64,000 nucleotides of DNA from an uncultured Sphingomonas sp. (GTDB lineage: Bacteria > Pseudomonadota > Alphaproteobacteria > Sphingomonadales > Sphingomonadaceae): the NCBI GenBank assembly GCA_913775975.1, contig CAJYLQ010000013.1:21955-85954 (forward strand). The letters are read 5' to 3'. Both the position numbers and the translations under genes were made by a program. Positions 26,262 through 34,590 of the stretch are shown here, in pieces (positions within the stretch are counted from its first letter, which is position 1; each line of letters opens with the position of its first letter). The notes below the pieces were generated by a model that saw nothing but the letters and a program-made list of their open reading frames with translations, was not told the DNA's origin and searched no databases.

Positions 26262-26528
26262 ATGCTGTGGTCCTATATCCTGAAGCTTCTCGTGCTGCTG
26301 CCGCTGGTGTGCGGGCTGATGATCGGCTGCCTCTATCTGTGGCGCCGGCTGGAAAGCCGCATCCCGGGCAAGCCGTCGACGCGCCTCATCTCCGTCAAGG
26401 AGACGATGATGATCTCGCCGGGCCTGCGCCTCGCGGTCCTGGATTTCGAGGGCCGGCGCCTGCTCGTCTCGGTCGGGCGGGGCGGGGTGACGCTGGTGGA
26501 CAAGGTGGATCACGGGGTGGACCAATGA
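26262..26528 (+). CDS. fliO: Flagellar biosynthesis protein FliO
   Basis: FliO helps FliP assemble into the export-gate core. This is a short 88-residue member with one N-terminal membrane helix (ILKLLVLLPLVCGLMIGCLY) and a small cytosolic domain (TRLISVKETMMISPGLRLAV; LDFEGRRLLVSVGRGGVTLV). The order fliN-fliO-fliP and the 4-bp overlap with fliP support the name. Confidence 0.85.
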   Translation: MLWSYILKLLVLLPLVCGLMIGCLYLWRRLESRIPGKPSTRLISVKETMMISPGLRLAVLDFEGRRLLVSVGRGGVTLVDKVDHGVDQ

Positions 26529-27436
26529 CGGTCTCGGTGACGCGGCGTGGCGACGGCCCGGCGCTGGTGCGTGCGCCCGCGCGTCCCGCCAGGGGCGGCG
26601 TGATGACTTTGGTGTGGGGGATGCTGGCGATGCTGCTCGCCATTGTCGTCGCCGCGCCCGCGCTGGCGCAGACGGCGACGACGCAGGCGGTGCCCGCCGC
26701 CGCCGCGCCCGAGACGCCGGCGGTGGCGGCGCCCGCCACGCCGGGCGCGGGCGACGCGGTCGACCGCGCGTTGAAGCAGCTGGGCGGGCAGCAGGGCCAG
26801 TCGGCGCCGCTGTCGCTGTCGCTGCAGGTCCTCATCATCATGGGCCTGCTGACGATCCTGCCGGGCATCCTGTTGATGATGACCAGCTTTACCCGGATCG
26901 TCATCGTGCTGGCGATCCTGCGCCAGGCGATGGGCCTGCAACAGACGCCGCCCAACCAGGTGCTGATCGGTCTGTCGCTGTTCCTGTCGCTATTCATCAT
27001 GGCGCCCACGATCAACCAGATCAACACGACCGCGATCCAGCCCTATGCGGCGGGCCAGCTGGCCGGCACGCAGATGATCACGACCGCCGGCGCGCCGCTC
27101 CACGACTTCATGACCAAGCAGACCCGGACGAAGGACCTGAAGATGTTCGCCGACATGGCGAAAGCCGGCCCCTTCGCCAGCCCGAAGGACATTCCCTTCG
27201 CGGTGCTGCTGCCGGCCTTCATCACGTCGGAGTTGAAGACGGCGTTCCAGATCGGGTTCCTGATCTTCCTGCCCTTCATCGTCATCGATCTGGTCGTGGC
27301 GACGGTGCTGATGAGCCTTGGCATGGCGATGCTGTCGCCGACGATCATCTCGCTGCCGTTCAAGCTGCTGCTGTTCGTGCTGGTCGATGGCTGGGCGCTG
27401 ACGATGGGCAGTCTGGCGAATTCGTTCGCGACCTAA
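26525..27436 (+). CDS. fliP: Flagellar export gate protein FliP
   Basis: FliP pentamers form the core of the export gate. The product is 303 residues from ATG 26525, which overlaps the fliO stop. ATG 26603, after AGGGGCGG, would instead give a clean signal peptide (VWGMLAMLLAIVVAAPALAQ). The family core is intact: TSFTRIVIVLAILRQAMGLQ, PPNQVLIGLSLFLSLFIMAP, and PFIVIDLVVATVLMSLGMAM. An Ala/Pro-rich linker precedes the membrane part. FliQ follows after a 53-bp gap containing a remnant repeat. Confidence 0.95.
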   Translation: MTVSVTRRGDGPALVRAPARPARGGVMTLVWGMLAMLLAIVVAAPALAQTATTQAVPAAAAPETPAVAAPATPGAGDAVDRALKQLGGQQGQSAPLSLSLQVLIIMGLLTILPGILLMMTSFTRIVIVLAILRQAMGLQQTPPNQVLIGLSLFLSLFIMAPTINQINTTAIQPYAAGQLAGTQMITTAGAPLHDFMTKQTRTKDLKMFADMAKAGPFASPKDIPFAVLLPAFITSELKTAFQIGFLIFLPFIVIDLVVATVLMSLGMAMLSPTIISLPFKLLLFVLVDGWALTMGSLANSFAT

Positions 27437-27444
27437 GCGATTTC

Positions 27445-27470
27445 TCCTCGCCTTGAAGGGGAGGGGCTTC
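27445..27470. repeat. Remnant of the GAAGGGGAGGGG repeat family
   Basis: The block around TTGAAGGGGAGGGGCTTC in the fliP-fliQ gap matches one arm end of the inverted-repeat element found inside dnaE2 (45952-46055) and in the imuB-dnaE2 gap. Confidence 0.5.
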
Positions 27471-27489
27471 ACCGATCCAGGAAGATGAC

Positions 27490-27759
27490 ATGGACGCCGA
27501 TTACTTCCTCACCGTCGCCAACCAGACCATGTGGGTGCTGGCGCTCGCCTCCGCGCCGATCCTGGTGCCGGCGCTGCTGGCGGGCCTGATCCTCGGCATG
27601 GTGCAGGCCGCGACCTCGATCAACGAGCAGACGCTGACCTTCGTGCCGAAGCTGGTCGTGGTCGCCTTCTCCATCCTGATCTTCGGCAGCCTGATCCTGG
27701 GGCTGCTGAGCGATTTTACGGTGGGGATGTTCGAGCGTATCCCGGATCTGGTGAAGTGA
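27490..27759 (+). CDS. fliQ: Flagellar export gate protein FliQ
   Basis: FliQ is a small two-helix subunit of the FliP5-Q4-R1 export gate. The 89-residue product has the two membrane hairpin helices (TMWVLALASAPILVPALLAG; LVVVAFSILIFGSLILGLLS) and the conserved loop QAATSINEQTLTFVPKL. It starts at ATG 27490. Unlike the tightly overlapping neighbours, it is separated from fliP by 53 bp and from fliR by nearly 190 bp, both gaps carrying repeat elements. Confidence 0.95.
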   Translation: MDADYFLTVANQTMWVLALASAPILVPALLAGLILGMVQAATSINEQTLTFVPKLVVVAFSILIFGSLILGLLSDFTVGMFERIPDLVK

Positions 27760-27810
27760 GGCGCAGCGCCAGCGCGGCCACGCCCGCGCGCCCGGCGCCA
27801 GCCGGGGCGC

Positions 27811-27940
27811 AAGCCCGGCCGGCCTCGGCCCTGCCGAGGGTCGACGACGCGGCTTTGCCGCGGCGGGCCATAGCCACCACATTGCCCGCCGCGGCAAAGC
27901 CGCGTCGTCGGACGGATGCTGCGCCCCGCCGGCCGGGCTT
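27811..27940. repeat. 130-bp inverted-repeat element between fliQ and fliR
   Basis: The core is a perfect 27-bp inverted repeat (27842-27868 and 27884-27910) around a 15-bp loop, with TTTGCCGCGGC in the arms. An outer 13-bp pair, AAGCCCGGCCGGC (27811-27823) and its reverse complement (27928-27940), extends the symmetry, with unrelated filler between. The right half shares GCAAAGC, GCGTCGTCGGACGG and CCGCCGGCCG with a second copy at 33724-33788. It is a REP-like mobile palindrome. Confidence 0.8.
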
Positions 27941-27946
27941 GCCAGC

Positions 27947-28756
27947 GTGGCGCGCAGCGTGCGCGCTCTCGCAGGCTGCGCCGTGCTAGGCCTCGGCCTT
28001 GCCATCGAACCCCAGATCTGGGCCCTAATCTTCGTGATGGTCCGGGTCGGGGCGGCGTTCGTGGCGGCGCCGGTGTTCGGGGCGGTGTCGCTGCCACTGA
28101 CCGTGCGCGTGTCGCTGGCGGGCGCGATCGGCATCCTCGTGCTGGGATCGCACAGCATCACGCCGCCGCCGTCGGTCTTCGCGGTCGCGACCTTCTTGTC
28201 GATCGCCGCGGAGGCGCTGGTGGGGTTCGCGATGGGCTTCATCCTGCAGGCCGCCTTCTCCGCGCCGCTGATCGCCAGCGAGGTGATCGGCGGGGCGATG
28301 GGGATCGGCTTCGCCAATTCGATCGACCCGCAGAACGGCCGCTCCTCGCCCGCGCTCGGCCAGTTCTTCTCGATCATGCTGACGCTCTTGTTCCTGTCGG
28401 TCGACGGGCACCTCGTCCTCGTCGATATGCTGGTGAAGAGCTATGAGGCGCTGCCGCCCGGCGCCGCGTGGCTGGGCGCGGACCGGCTGAAGGCGATCGC
28501 CTTCTTCGGCGCTTATGCGTTCTTGGCGGGGCTCCTTTTGGCGCTGCCGGTCGGATTCCTGCTGCTGTGCCTGAATCTGGTCGTCGGCATGATGAGCCGC
28601 GCCGCCCCAGCGCTCAACCTGTTCGCCGTCGGCCTTCCCGCCAGCCTGGCGGTGGGCGTCGTCGCGCTTGCCATCGCGTTCCCGGCGATGGGCGATTATA
28701 TGCTGGTCATCATCCGCGAGGCGCTGGGCGCCGTGCAGACGCTAGTGCTCGGCTGA
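27947..28756 (+). CDS. fliR: Flagellar export gate protein FliR
   Basis: FliR completes the export gate with FliP and FliQ. The protein has the family membrane pattern and blocks (IWALIFVMVRVGAAFVAAPV; FGAVSLPLTVRVSLAGAIG; GQFFSIMLTLLFLSVDGHLV). The open frame begins with GTG 27947, 7 bp beyond the repeat element. The family N-terminus fits better with GTG 27983, just before IEPQIWALIF, giving 257 residues. The stop overlaps the flhB start (TGATG). The upstream repeat may have displaced the original ribosome site. Confidence 0.93.
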   Translation: MARSVRALAGCAVLGLGLAIEPQIWALIFVMVRVGAAFVAAPVFGAVSLPLTVRVSLAGAIGILVLGSHSITPPPSVFAVATFLSIAAEALVGFAMGFILQAAFSAPLIASEVIGGAMGIGFANSIDPQNGRSSPALGQFFSIMLTLLFLSVDGHLVLVDMLVKSYEALPPGAAWLGADRLKAIAFFGAYAFLAGLLLALPVGFLLLCLNLVVGMMSRAAPALNLFAVGLPASLAVGVVALAIAFPAMGDYMLVIIREALGAVQTLVLG

Positions 28757-29883
28757 TGTCGGAGGGCGGCGAAAAGACAGAAGCCCCGACAGCCAAGCGA
28801 CGCCAACAGGCGGTCGACGACGGCAATGTCCTTCGTTCCCGCGATCTGGCGACCGCGCTGGTCGTGCTCGCGGGCGTTTCGTGGCTGTTGTTCATGGGGC
28901 CCGCACTGCTGGCCGCCTGCCGCGAGGTGATGGCCGCCAGCTTCCAGTTCGGCCGGGCCGACGTCGAGGATTTCTCGCCATGGCGACCGCTGGCGCAGGC
29001 CGGCTGGCGGCTGGCGCTGCCGATCGGATCGCTGCTGGCGATCAGCCTGATCGCGGCGGCCGTATCGGGCGCGCTGCTGGGCAGCTTCGGCTTCAACGGC
29101 AAGCTGATGGCGCCCAAGATGAGCCGCATCAACCCCGCCTCCGGTCTGAAGCGCATCCTGGGGATGAACGGCTGGATCGAGCTGGGCAAGTCGCTCCTGA
29201 AGGTCGTCCTGCTCGGTGCGCTGGGCGGCTGGATGCTGTGGAAGGCGTCGCGGCCGACGCTGGGGCTGACGCAATCGAACCTAGACGCCGCGCTGCAGAC
29301 CGTCGGCGGCACCTTTACCGGCATCCTACTGACGATGAGCCTGGGTCTCGTCGCGATCGCCGGGATCGACATTCCGATCCAGATCATCCGCCGCCTGTCG
29401 CAGATGCGCATGACCAAGCAGGAGATCAAGGACGAGCACAAGGAGAGCGAGGGTAACCCCGAGGCCAAGGGCCATCAGCGCGCGAAGATGCGCGAGATCC
29501 TGTCGGGCGGCGTGCGGCAGGCGGTGGCGGAGGCGCATGTCGTGCTGACCAACCCGACGCATTTCGCCGTCGCGCTCCGCTACGACCGGGGTCGGGATCA
29601 GGTGCCGGTGGTGGTCGCAAAGGGGCGCGGCGCCACCGCGCTGGCAATTCGCGAACTGGCGGCCGAGGTGGCGGTGCCGGTGCTGGAATATCCGCAGCTT
29701 GCCCGCGCCGTCTATTACACCAGCCGCGAGGGGCAGGAGGTGCGCGACGACCTGTACATGCCGATCGCGACCGTCCTCGCCTTCGTCTTCGGGCTCAACG
29801 TGTCGGCGGGCGGATCGCCGCTGCCGCCGGTCGATGTGCCGCCGACGGCGCGCTTCGACGAGAATGGCCGGAAAACCGACTGA
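28756..29883 (+). CDS. flhB: Flagellar export switch protein FlhB
   Basis: FlhB controls the change from rod/hook to filament export. The 375 residues begin with the family start GEKTEAPTAKRRQQAVDDG. Four membrane helices follow to about residue 210, then the linker SQMRMTKQEIKDEHKESEGN and the cytosolic domain. The self-cleavage site NPTH is intact (VVLTNPTHFAVALRYDRG), so the specificity switch should work with FliK. The start overlaps the fliR stop. It closes the fliLMNOPQR-flhB unit; fliD follows with its own promoter. Confidence 0.96.
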   Translation: MSEGGEKTEAPTAKRRQQAVDDGNVLRSRDLATALVVLAGVSWLLFMGPALLAACREVMAASFQFGRADVEDFSPWRPLAQAGWRLALPIGSLLAISLIAAAVSGALLGSFGFNGKLMAPKMSRINPASGLKRILGMNGWIELGKSLLKVVLLGALGGWMLWKASRPTLGLTQSNLDAALQTVGGTFTGILLTMSLGLVAIAGIDIPIQIIRRLSQMRMTKQEIKDEHKESEGNPEAKGHQRAKMREILSGGVRQAVAEAHVVLTNPTHFAVALRYDRGRDQVPVVVAKGRGATALAIRELAAEVAVPVLEYPQLARAVYYTSREGQEVRDDLYMPIATVLAFVFGLNVSAGGSPLPPVDVPPTARFDENGRKTD

Positions 29884-29899
29884 AACGGGCCCATGCGCG

Positions 29900-29927
29900 C
29901 TAAAGAATCGCGCGATCCGGCCGTTAA
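29900..29927 (+). promoter_or_regulatory. Sigma28 (FliA) promoter of fliD-fliS
   Basis: TAAAGAAT and GCCGTTAA with TAAA-N15-GCCG spacing closely match the classical sigma28 consensus. They lie 24 bp upstream of the fliD ATG. Confidence 0.85.
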
Positions 29928-29951
29928 CTGAGACATGCCGGAGAACGCGTC

Positions 29952-31430
29952 ATGACCACCGTGAGCAGCAGCACCAGCAGCGCGTCCAGTACGGCCGCGA
30001 CCAGCACGAGCCAGTCTATCACGCAGACGCTGGGCGCAGGGTCGGGCATCGATATCAAGTCGCTGGTCACCAATCTGGTGAACGCGCAGTTTTCGGTAAA
30101 GAACCAGCAGCTCAGCGCGCAGTCGGACAAGCTGACCGCGCAGGTATCCAGCGTGGCGAAGCTGTCGCAGGGCATCACCGGCTTTCGCGACGCGCTAAAG
30201 GCGCTGGTGCAGGGCGGTACGCTGTCGACCCAGCCTTCCAGCTCGAATGCCGCCGTCGCGACGGTCGCGTTGCAGAAGGGGGGCAGCGCGGTCGGCCTGT
30301 CGGCGCAGCTGAACGTCCAGCAGATCGCGAGCAACCAGGCCGCGACCAGCAACGCGCCGATCGGGACGACGCAGGCGTTTAAGGGCGGGACGCTGACCGT
30401 GAAGATCGGCAGCTACGTCACCGCGAACGGCACGACCAGCCTGTCGCCATCGCAGACCGTGCCGATCACGATCGCCGACGGCGCGACGATCGACCAGATC
30501 GCGGCGCAGATCACCAGCGCGACCGGCCTGAAGACCGCGCTGATCAAGGACAATGGCGGCGTCCGCCTGAGCATCAAGGGCGCGACGGGTGCCGCGCAGG
30601 CGTTCGAGATCAGCAGCGCCGATGGCAACGCCAGCACGGCGGCCAATCAGAGCCTGTCGATCCTGGCGGTCGGTTCCGGCGCGACCGGCATGACCGTCGG
30701 CAGCACCGCGAAGGATGCGATGCTGACGCTGGACGGGGCCAGCTTCACCCGATCCACCAATACCATTTCGGACCTGCTGCCCGGCGTCGACCTCAATCTG
30801 GTCGGCGTATCGACCAGCCCCGTGACGCTCGGTTCGACGCCCCCCGGCAGCGCGCTGACGGCGGCGGTGCAGGATGTCGTCGACACGTTCAACGCCCTCC
30901 AGTCGATCATCAATACCGAGCGGGACGCGACGACCGGCGCGCTGCGGTCCGATTCGGCAGCCGCCGCACTGAACCGGATGCTGAGCGGGCTGACCCTGAC
31001 GCCGCTGACCTCCACCCCCGGCGGACCGAAGACGCTGGCGGAACTGGGTATCGGCACCGATACCGACAAGCGCGACGGCAGCCTGAAGCTGGATACGGCA
31101 AAGCTGGCCAGCGTCATGGCCAAGAACCCGGCGGGCGTGGAAGCGATCTTCGCGACGGACAGCAGCGGCAATGGCGGGTTGTTCACCGCCATCTCCGCCA
31201 TCGCGACGAAGGCGACCGACAAGACATCCGGCCTCGCCGCCTCGACGGCCAGCTACCAGGCCAAGATCAAGCAGATCACCGATCAGCAGAGCCAGGTGAC
31301 CGACGACATCGCGACGACGACGACGCGGATGACGCAGCAATATGCCGCGATGGACGCGCGTGTCGCGGCGTACAAGGCGTCGCAGAGCTTCATCGAACAG
31401 CAGGTCAAGGTCTGGACGAAGAGCAACTGA
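29952..31430 (+). CDS. fliD: Flagellar filament cap protein FliD
   Basis: FliD caps the growing filament and inserts flagellin subunits. The 492-residue product has the N-terminal FliD domain (GAGSGIDIKSLVTNLVNAQF), strand-rich middle domains (about 80-280) including a flagellin-IN-like part, and the C-terminal domain with a coiled-coil end (ASTASYQAKIKQITDQQSQV ... MTQQYAAMDARVAAYKASQS). It starts at ATG 29952 after a clear sigma28 promoter and is followed by fliS after one base. Confidence 0.95.
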   Translation: MTTVSSSTSSASSTAATSTSQSITQTLGAGSGIDIKSLVTNLVNAQFSVKNQQLSAQSDKLTAQVSSVAKLSQGITGFRDALKALVQGGTLSTQPSSSNAAVATVALQKGGSAVGLSAQLNVQQIASNQAATSNAPIGTTQAFKGGTLTVKIGSYVTANGTTSLSPSQTVPITIADGATIDQIAAQITSATGLKTALIKDNGGVRLSIKGATGAAQAFEISSADGNASTAANQSLSILAVGSGATGMTVGSTAKDAMLTLDGASFTRSTNTISDLLPGVDLNLVGVSTSPVTLGSTPPGSALTAAVQDVVDTFNALQSIINTERDATTGALRSDSAAAALNRMLSGLTLTPLTSTPGGPKTLAELGIGTDTDKRDGSLKLDTAKLASVMAKNPAGVEAIFATDSSGNGGLFTAISAIATKATDKTSGLAASTASYQAKIKQITDQQSQVTDDIATTTTRMTQQYAAMDARVAAYKASQSFIEQQVKVWTKSN

Positions 31431-31431
31431 C

Positions 31432-31833
31432 ATGGCCTACGCATCCACCTTGCTCCGCGATCCCTGGGCCACCTATCGCGAGATCGACGCGGTCGGCCGC
31501 ACCAGCCAGGCCGCGAGCGGGCCGCAGCTCGTGCAGCTGCTCTATACGGAGCTGCTCGCCGCGCTGCGCGCCGCTGCCAGCGCCGCCGAACAGGGCCACC
31601 AGCGGATCAAGAGCGAGCGCGTGACCCGGGCCACCGCGATCCTGTTTGCGCTCGAATCAGGGCTCGATTACGATCAGGGCGGCGATCTGTCGAAGACGCT
31701 GGCGCGCATCTATGCCGGCGCGCGCCGCTCGATCGTCAACGCGGCGGTTGGCAATGATCCCGCGCCGTTCCGCGCCGCCGCCGACAGCCTGGCGGAGATC
31801 GCCGCCGCCTGGTCCACCGCGATCGCGGCTTGA
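31432..31833 (+). CDS. fliS: Flagellin export chaperone FliS
   Basis: FliS holds flagellin unfolded until export. The 133-residue helical protein has the family pattern with ASGPQLVQLLYTELLAALRA and TRATAILFALESGLDYDQGG. I chose ATG 31432, directly after the fliD stop, which gives the typical length. It ends the flagellar region. The next gene, ribA, is convergent 7 bp away and unrelated. Confidence 0.9.
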   Translation: MAYASTLLRDPWATYREIDAVGRTSQAASGPQLVQLLYTELLAALRAAASAAEQGHQRIKSERVTRATAILFALESGLDYDQGGDLSKTLARIYAGARRSIVNAAVGNDPAPFRAAADSLAEIAAAWSTAIAA

Positions 31834-31840
31834 TCCTACC

Positions 31841-32908
31841 CTATAGCTGGTGGCCGGTCCGGTCGCGCTTGGTCGCCAGATAGCGGGCATTGTGCGGGTT
31901 GGGCGGCAGGCTGTGCGCCACCCGTTCGATCACGGCGATGCCCGCCGCCTCCAGCCCCGCGACCTTGGCGGGATTGTTCGTCAGCAGTCGCACCTGTCGC
32001 TGGCCCATCAGGTCCAGCATTCGCGCCGCCACCCCGAAATCGCGCGCGTCGACGGCGAAGCCCAGTCGCGTGTTCGCGTCCACCGTATCGAACCCCTGAT
32101 CCTGCAGGCGATAGGCGCGCAGCTTGTTGACCAGGCCGATGCCGCGTCCTTCCTGCCGAAGATAGAGGAGGATGCCCCAGCCATTTTCCCGGATCGCGGC
32201 GATCGCGGCGCGCAGCTGCGGCCCGCAATCGCACTTCAGGCTGCCGAGCACGTCGCCGGTCAGGCACTCGCTATGCAGCCGCACCAGCGGCGCGCGGCCG
32301 TCCAGCTGGCCGATGACCAGCGCGACATGCTCGTCCGCCGAATCGGGGGAGCGGAAGGCCACGATCTCCGCATCCTCCGCACCGTCCACGGGCAGGCGCG
32401 CGCGCGTCGCGATGGCGAGTGCGCGCGCGTCCTGATGGCGGTCGATCGCGGCGGGCGTGATCGTCACCTCGGCATCGCGACCGCCGGTGAAGAAGGCGGG
32501 GAGCAGCCCCGCGATCCGCGCCAGCCGGATCGCGGCGAGCGAAGCGACGGGCTGCGCCACCGGCTGCGTCCGGAACGGCCCCTTGAACGGCGTCGCGAGG
32601 TCCAGAGCCGGGTCGGCGAGCGCGATGGCGGTGTCGAAGTCGAGCCATGGCGCCGGCTCCACCATCACCGGCCGCTCGGGATCGGCGGCGTCCAGCTGGT
32701 TGGTCAGCTTCAGCGTCGCGGCCCGGCCGCTCGACAGCAGGACCGGGCTTTCGCCCGTGGGGGCGAAGGCGACCAGTGCGCGCGGATCGGCGGTTTCGAT
32801 CGCGAGTAGGGTAAGTGGTGCCTCCCCCGGGGCGGCGATCGCGATCGGCCAGCCGCGCCGCATCGCGTCGATCGCGCGGGCCGCGTCGCGCGGGGCGTCC
32901 GTCACCAT
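31841..32908 (-). CDS. ribA: GTP cyclohydrolase II RibA with N-terminal extension
   Basis: RibA opens GTP to the first pyrimidine intermediate of riboflavin synthesis. The catalytic domain (about residues 160-350) has the zinc motif CLTGDVLGSLKCDCGPQL, the GTP-binding LYLRQEGRGIGLVNKLRAYR and the catalytic region LTNNPAKVAGLEAAGI. The 355-residue length includes an N-terminal extension of about 150 residues. It resembles a decayed partner domain as seen in several alphaproteobacterial RibA proteins, and it lacks a recognisable DHBP-synthase active site. It starts 7 bp after xth stops, so the two may be cotranscribed. Confidence 0.92.
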   Translation of the reverse strand: MVTDAPRDAARAIDAMRRGWPIAIAAPGEAPLTLLAIETADPRALVAFAPTGESPVLLSSGRAATLKLTNQLDAADPERPVMVEPAPWLDFDTAIALADPALDLATPFKGPFRTQPVAQPVASLAAIRLARIAGLLPAFFTGGRDAEVTITPAAIDRHQDARALAIATRARLPVDGAEDAEIVAFRSPDSADEHVALVIGQLDGRAPLVRLHSECLTGDVLGSLKCDCGPQLRAAIAAIRENGWGILLYLRQEGRGIGLVNKLRAYRLQDQGFDTVDANTRLGFAVDARDFGVAARMLDLMGQRQVRLLTNNPAKVAGLEAAGIAVIERVAHSLPPNPHNARYLATKRDRTGHQL

Positions 32909-32915
32909 GCCAGCG

Positions 32916-33698
32916 TCACCATGCGAATTCCGTCATGATCGGCACATGGTCGGACGGCTTCAGCCAGTTGCGGCAATCCTCGAACACGGTGTGCGCGGTC
33001 GCCTGCGCCGCGACATCCGCCGTCGCCCACATATGGTCGAGCCGGCGGCCCCGGTCGGAGGCCGCCCAGTCCTTCGCGCGATAGCTCCACCAGGTGTGCA
33101 ACCGGGCGGGGGCGGGGTGGAAATGGCGGCCGAGATCGACCCAGTTCCCCGCCGCCTGCAGCTGGCCGAGCGCTTCCACCTCGACCGGCGTGTGGCTGAC
33201 GACGCCCAGCAGCTGCTTGTGGCTCCATACGTCCTCGGGCAGCGGGGCGATGTTAAAGTCGCCGACCAGCAGCGTCGGGTGGGAAAGCGTCTCGGACCAG
33301 CGTGTCATCCGCTCGACGAAATCCAGCTTCTGGCCGAATTTGGGGTTCACGTGCCGATCAGGCACGTCGCCGCCGGCGGGGACGTACACGTTCTCCAGCC
33401 GGACGCCGTTGGGCAAACGCACGCCCAGATGCCGCGCCTCCCGATTCGCCTGCCAGTCGAGCCGGTCGTCCTCCACGATCGGCACGCGGCTGATGATCGC
33501 GACGCCGTGGTGCATCCGCTGGCCGTGGATCAGGATGTGATCGTAGCCGAGCGCGCGCAGCGGGGCGAAGGGGAAGTCGTCGTCGACGACCTTCGTTTCC
33601 TGGAGGCACAGGATGTCGGGCGCCGCCTCTCGCAGGAAGCGTTCGACGATCTCCATGCGGAAGCGGACGGAATTTATGTTCCAGCTGACGATTTTCAC
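32916..33698 (-). CDS. xth: Exodeoxyribonuclease III (AP endonuclease)
   Basis: This is an Mg-dependent base-excision-repair nuclease of the Xth/EEP family. The 260 residues begin with the family start KIVSWNINSVRFRMEIVERF, then show LCLQETKVVDDDFPF (metal-binding Glu), GHGVAIISR-like HHGVAIISRVPI, LLVGDFNIAPLPEDVWSHKQ, RLDHMWATADV and SDHVPIMTEFAW (catalytic Asp-His). The start is GTG at 33698, chosen because the conserved N-terminus begins there; the longer open frame has no family similarity and runs through a repeat element. A weak AAGAG precedes it. Confidence 0.95.
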   Translation of the reverse strand: MKIVSWNINSVRFRMEIVERFLREAAPDILCLQETKVVDDDFPFAPLRALGYDHILIHGQRMHHGVAIISRVPIVEDDRLDWQANREARHLGVRLPNGVRLENVYVPAGGDVPDRHVNPKFGQKLDFVERMTRWSETLSHPTLLVGDFNIAPLPEDVWSHKQLLGVVSHTPVEVEALGQLQAAGNWVDLGRHFHPAPARLHTWWSYRAKDWAASDRGRRLDHMWATADVAAQATAHTVFEDCRNWLKPSDHVPIMTEFAW

Positions 33699-33723
33699 GC
33701 GGTGGCTCTTAATGGGAGCGGCG

Positions 33724-33806
33724 CCGCGGGCAAAGCCCGCGTCGTCGGACGGGTTCGGCAAGGCCGACCCGCCGGCCGTGCTTGTGGGGCCTAAGGCCCC
33801 ACAAGC
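33724..33806. repeat. Second copy of the GCGTCGTCGGACGG repeat, with hairpins
   Basis: From 33724 the sequence aligns to the right half of the 27811-27940 element (GCCGCGG, CAAAG, CGCGTCGTCGGACGG, CCCGCCGGCCG, GCTTG). It contains three hairpins, GCGGGC-aaa-GCCCGC, TCGGC-aag-GCCGA, and a perfect 13-bp palindrome (33780-33792 with 33794-33806). Confidence 0.7.
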
Positions 33807-33829
33807 AGAAAGGCCCCCGCTCCGGGGGC
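33807..33829 (-). terminator. Possible terminator after lolA
   Basis: On the minus strand GCCCCCG, a 3-base loop and CGGGGGC form a 7-bp stem followed by CTTTCT. It lies between lolA and xth. Confidence 0.45.
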
Positions 33830-33972
33830 ATGGAGCGAGGGCCGACTCAGCGTTCGTCACGCAGGCGGGGAGTGGAAACTGGTCCGGGCAACAGGGGGGA
33901 AAATCCCGAACGCCCCACATCCGCGAAGAGGCCTCTAGCGTACCGAACCTGTCGCCCGGATGAATGAAAACC

Positions 33973-34590
33973 CTATCTGCGACCAGCGGTTCGGCGCGGA
34001 TCAACCCACTTGAAACTATTGTCAGAAATGGCGCCGCCATACCGCTGGTTCGAAAGCCGGACGGTGGTGCGGTTGTTCTGGCTGTCGAGCGCGGCCCAGC
34101 CCTGCAGCGTCAGACCCGCCGGCCCGGCCGGATCGCGTGCGAAGACCAGCGTGATGCGGCCATATTCGGGATGCTTGGGATCGCGCGCCTCCACCGTCAC
34201 CAGACGCGGATCGGCGTCCGTCACCAGCTTCGCGAAGGCGGACAGGTCGCGGCTGGGATCGAGCAGCACGCCGAGCGGCGAATTGCGGATCGGCCAGCGC
34301 TGCACCTGGTTGACCGAATAGTCGACGAAGGTGAGCGCCCCCCCTTCGGCGACGATCAGCAGCGGCACGCCCTTCTGATACTGGAAGCGGATCTTGCCCG
34401 GCTGCTTCCAGGTCAGCGTCCCCGTCAGCACCTGACCGTTGCGATCGGTCTGCGAGAAATCGGCCGTCATCGTCGTCAGCGACTGGAGGAAGCGCTGGAC
34501 CGAGGCGAGGTCGGCGGTCTGCGCGGCGGCGGGCGCTGCCATCGTGGCGATCACGGCGACGGGGGCCAGGGCGAAAGCGGATCGGATCAT
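33973..34590 (-). CDS. lolA: Outer-membrane lipoprotein carrier protein LolA family
   Basis: LolA ferries lipoproteins across the periplasm to the outer membrane. The 205-residue product has a signal peptide (FALAPVAVIATMAAPAAAQ) and a half-barrel domain with LASVQRFLQSLTTMTADFSQ, GTLTWKQPGKIRFQYQKG and SPLGVLLDPSRD. I chose ATG 34590 because GGAG sits 7 bases upstream and the signal peptide follows at once. It could equally be called a LolA-like protein. Its stop is separated from xth by a repeat and a possible terminator. Confidence 0.88.
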   Translation of the reverse strand: MIRSAFALAPVAVIATMAAPAAAQTADLASVQRFLQSLTTMTADFSQTDRNGQVLTGTLTWKQPGKIRFQYQKGVPLLIVAEGGALTFVDYSVNQVQRWPIRNSPLGVLLDPSRDLSAFAKLVTDADPRLVTVEARDPKHPEYGRITLVFARDPAGPAGLTLQGWAALDSQNNRTTVRLSNQRYGGAISDNSFKWVDPRRTAGRR

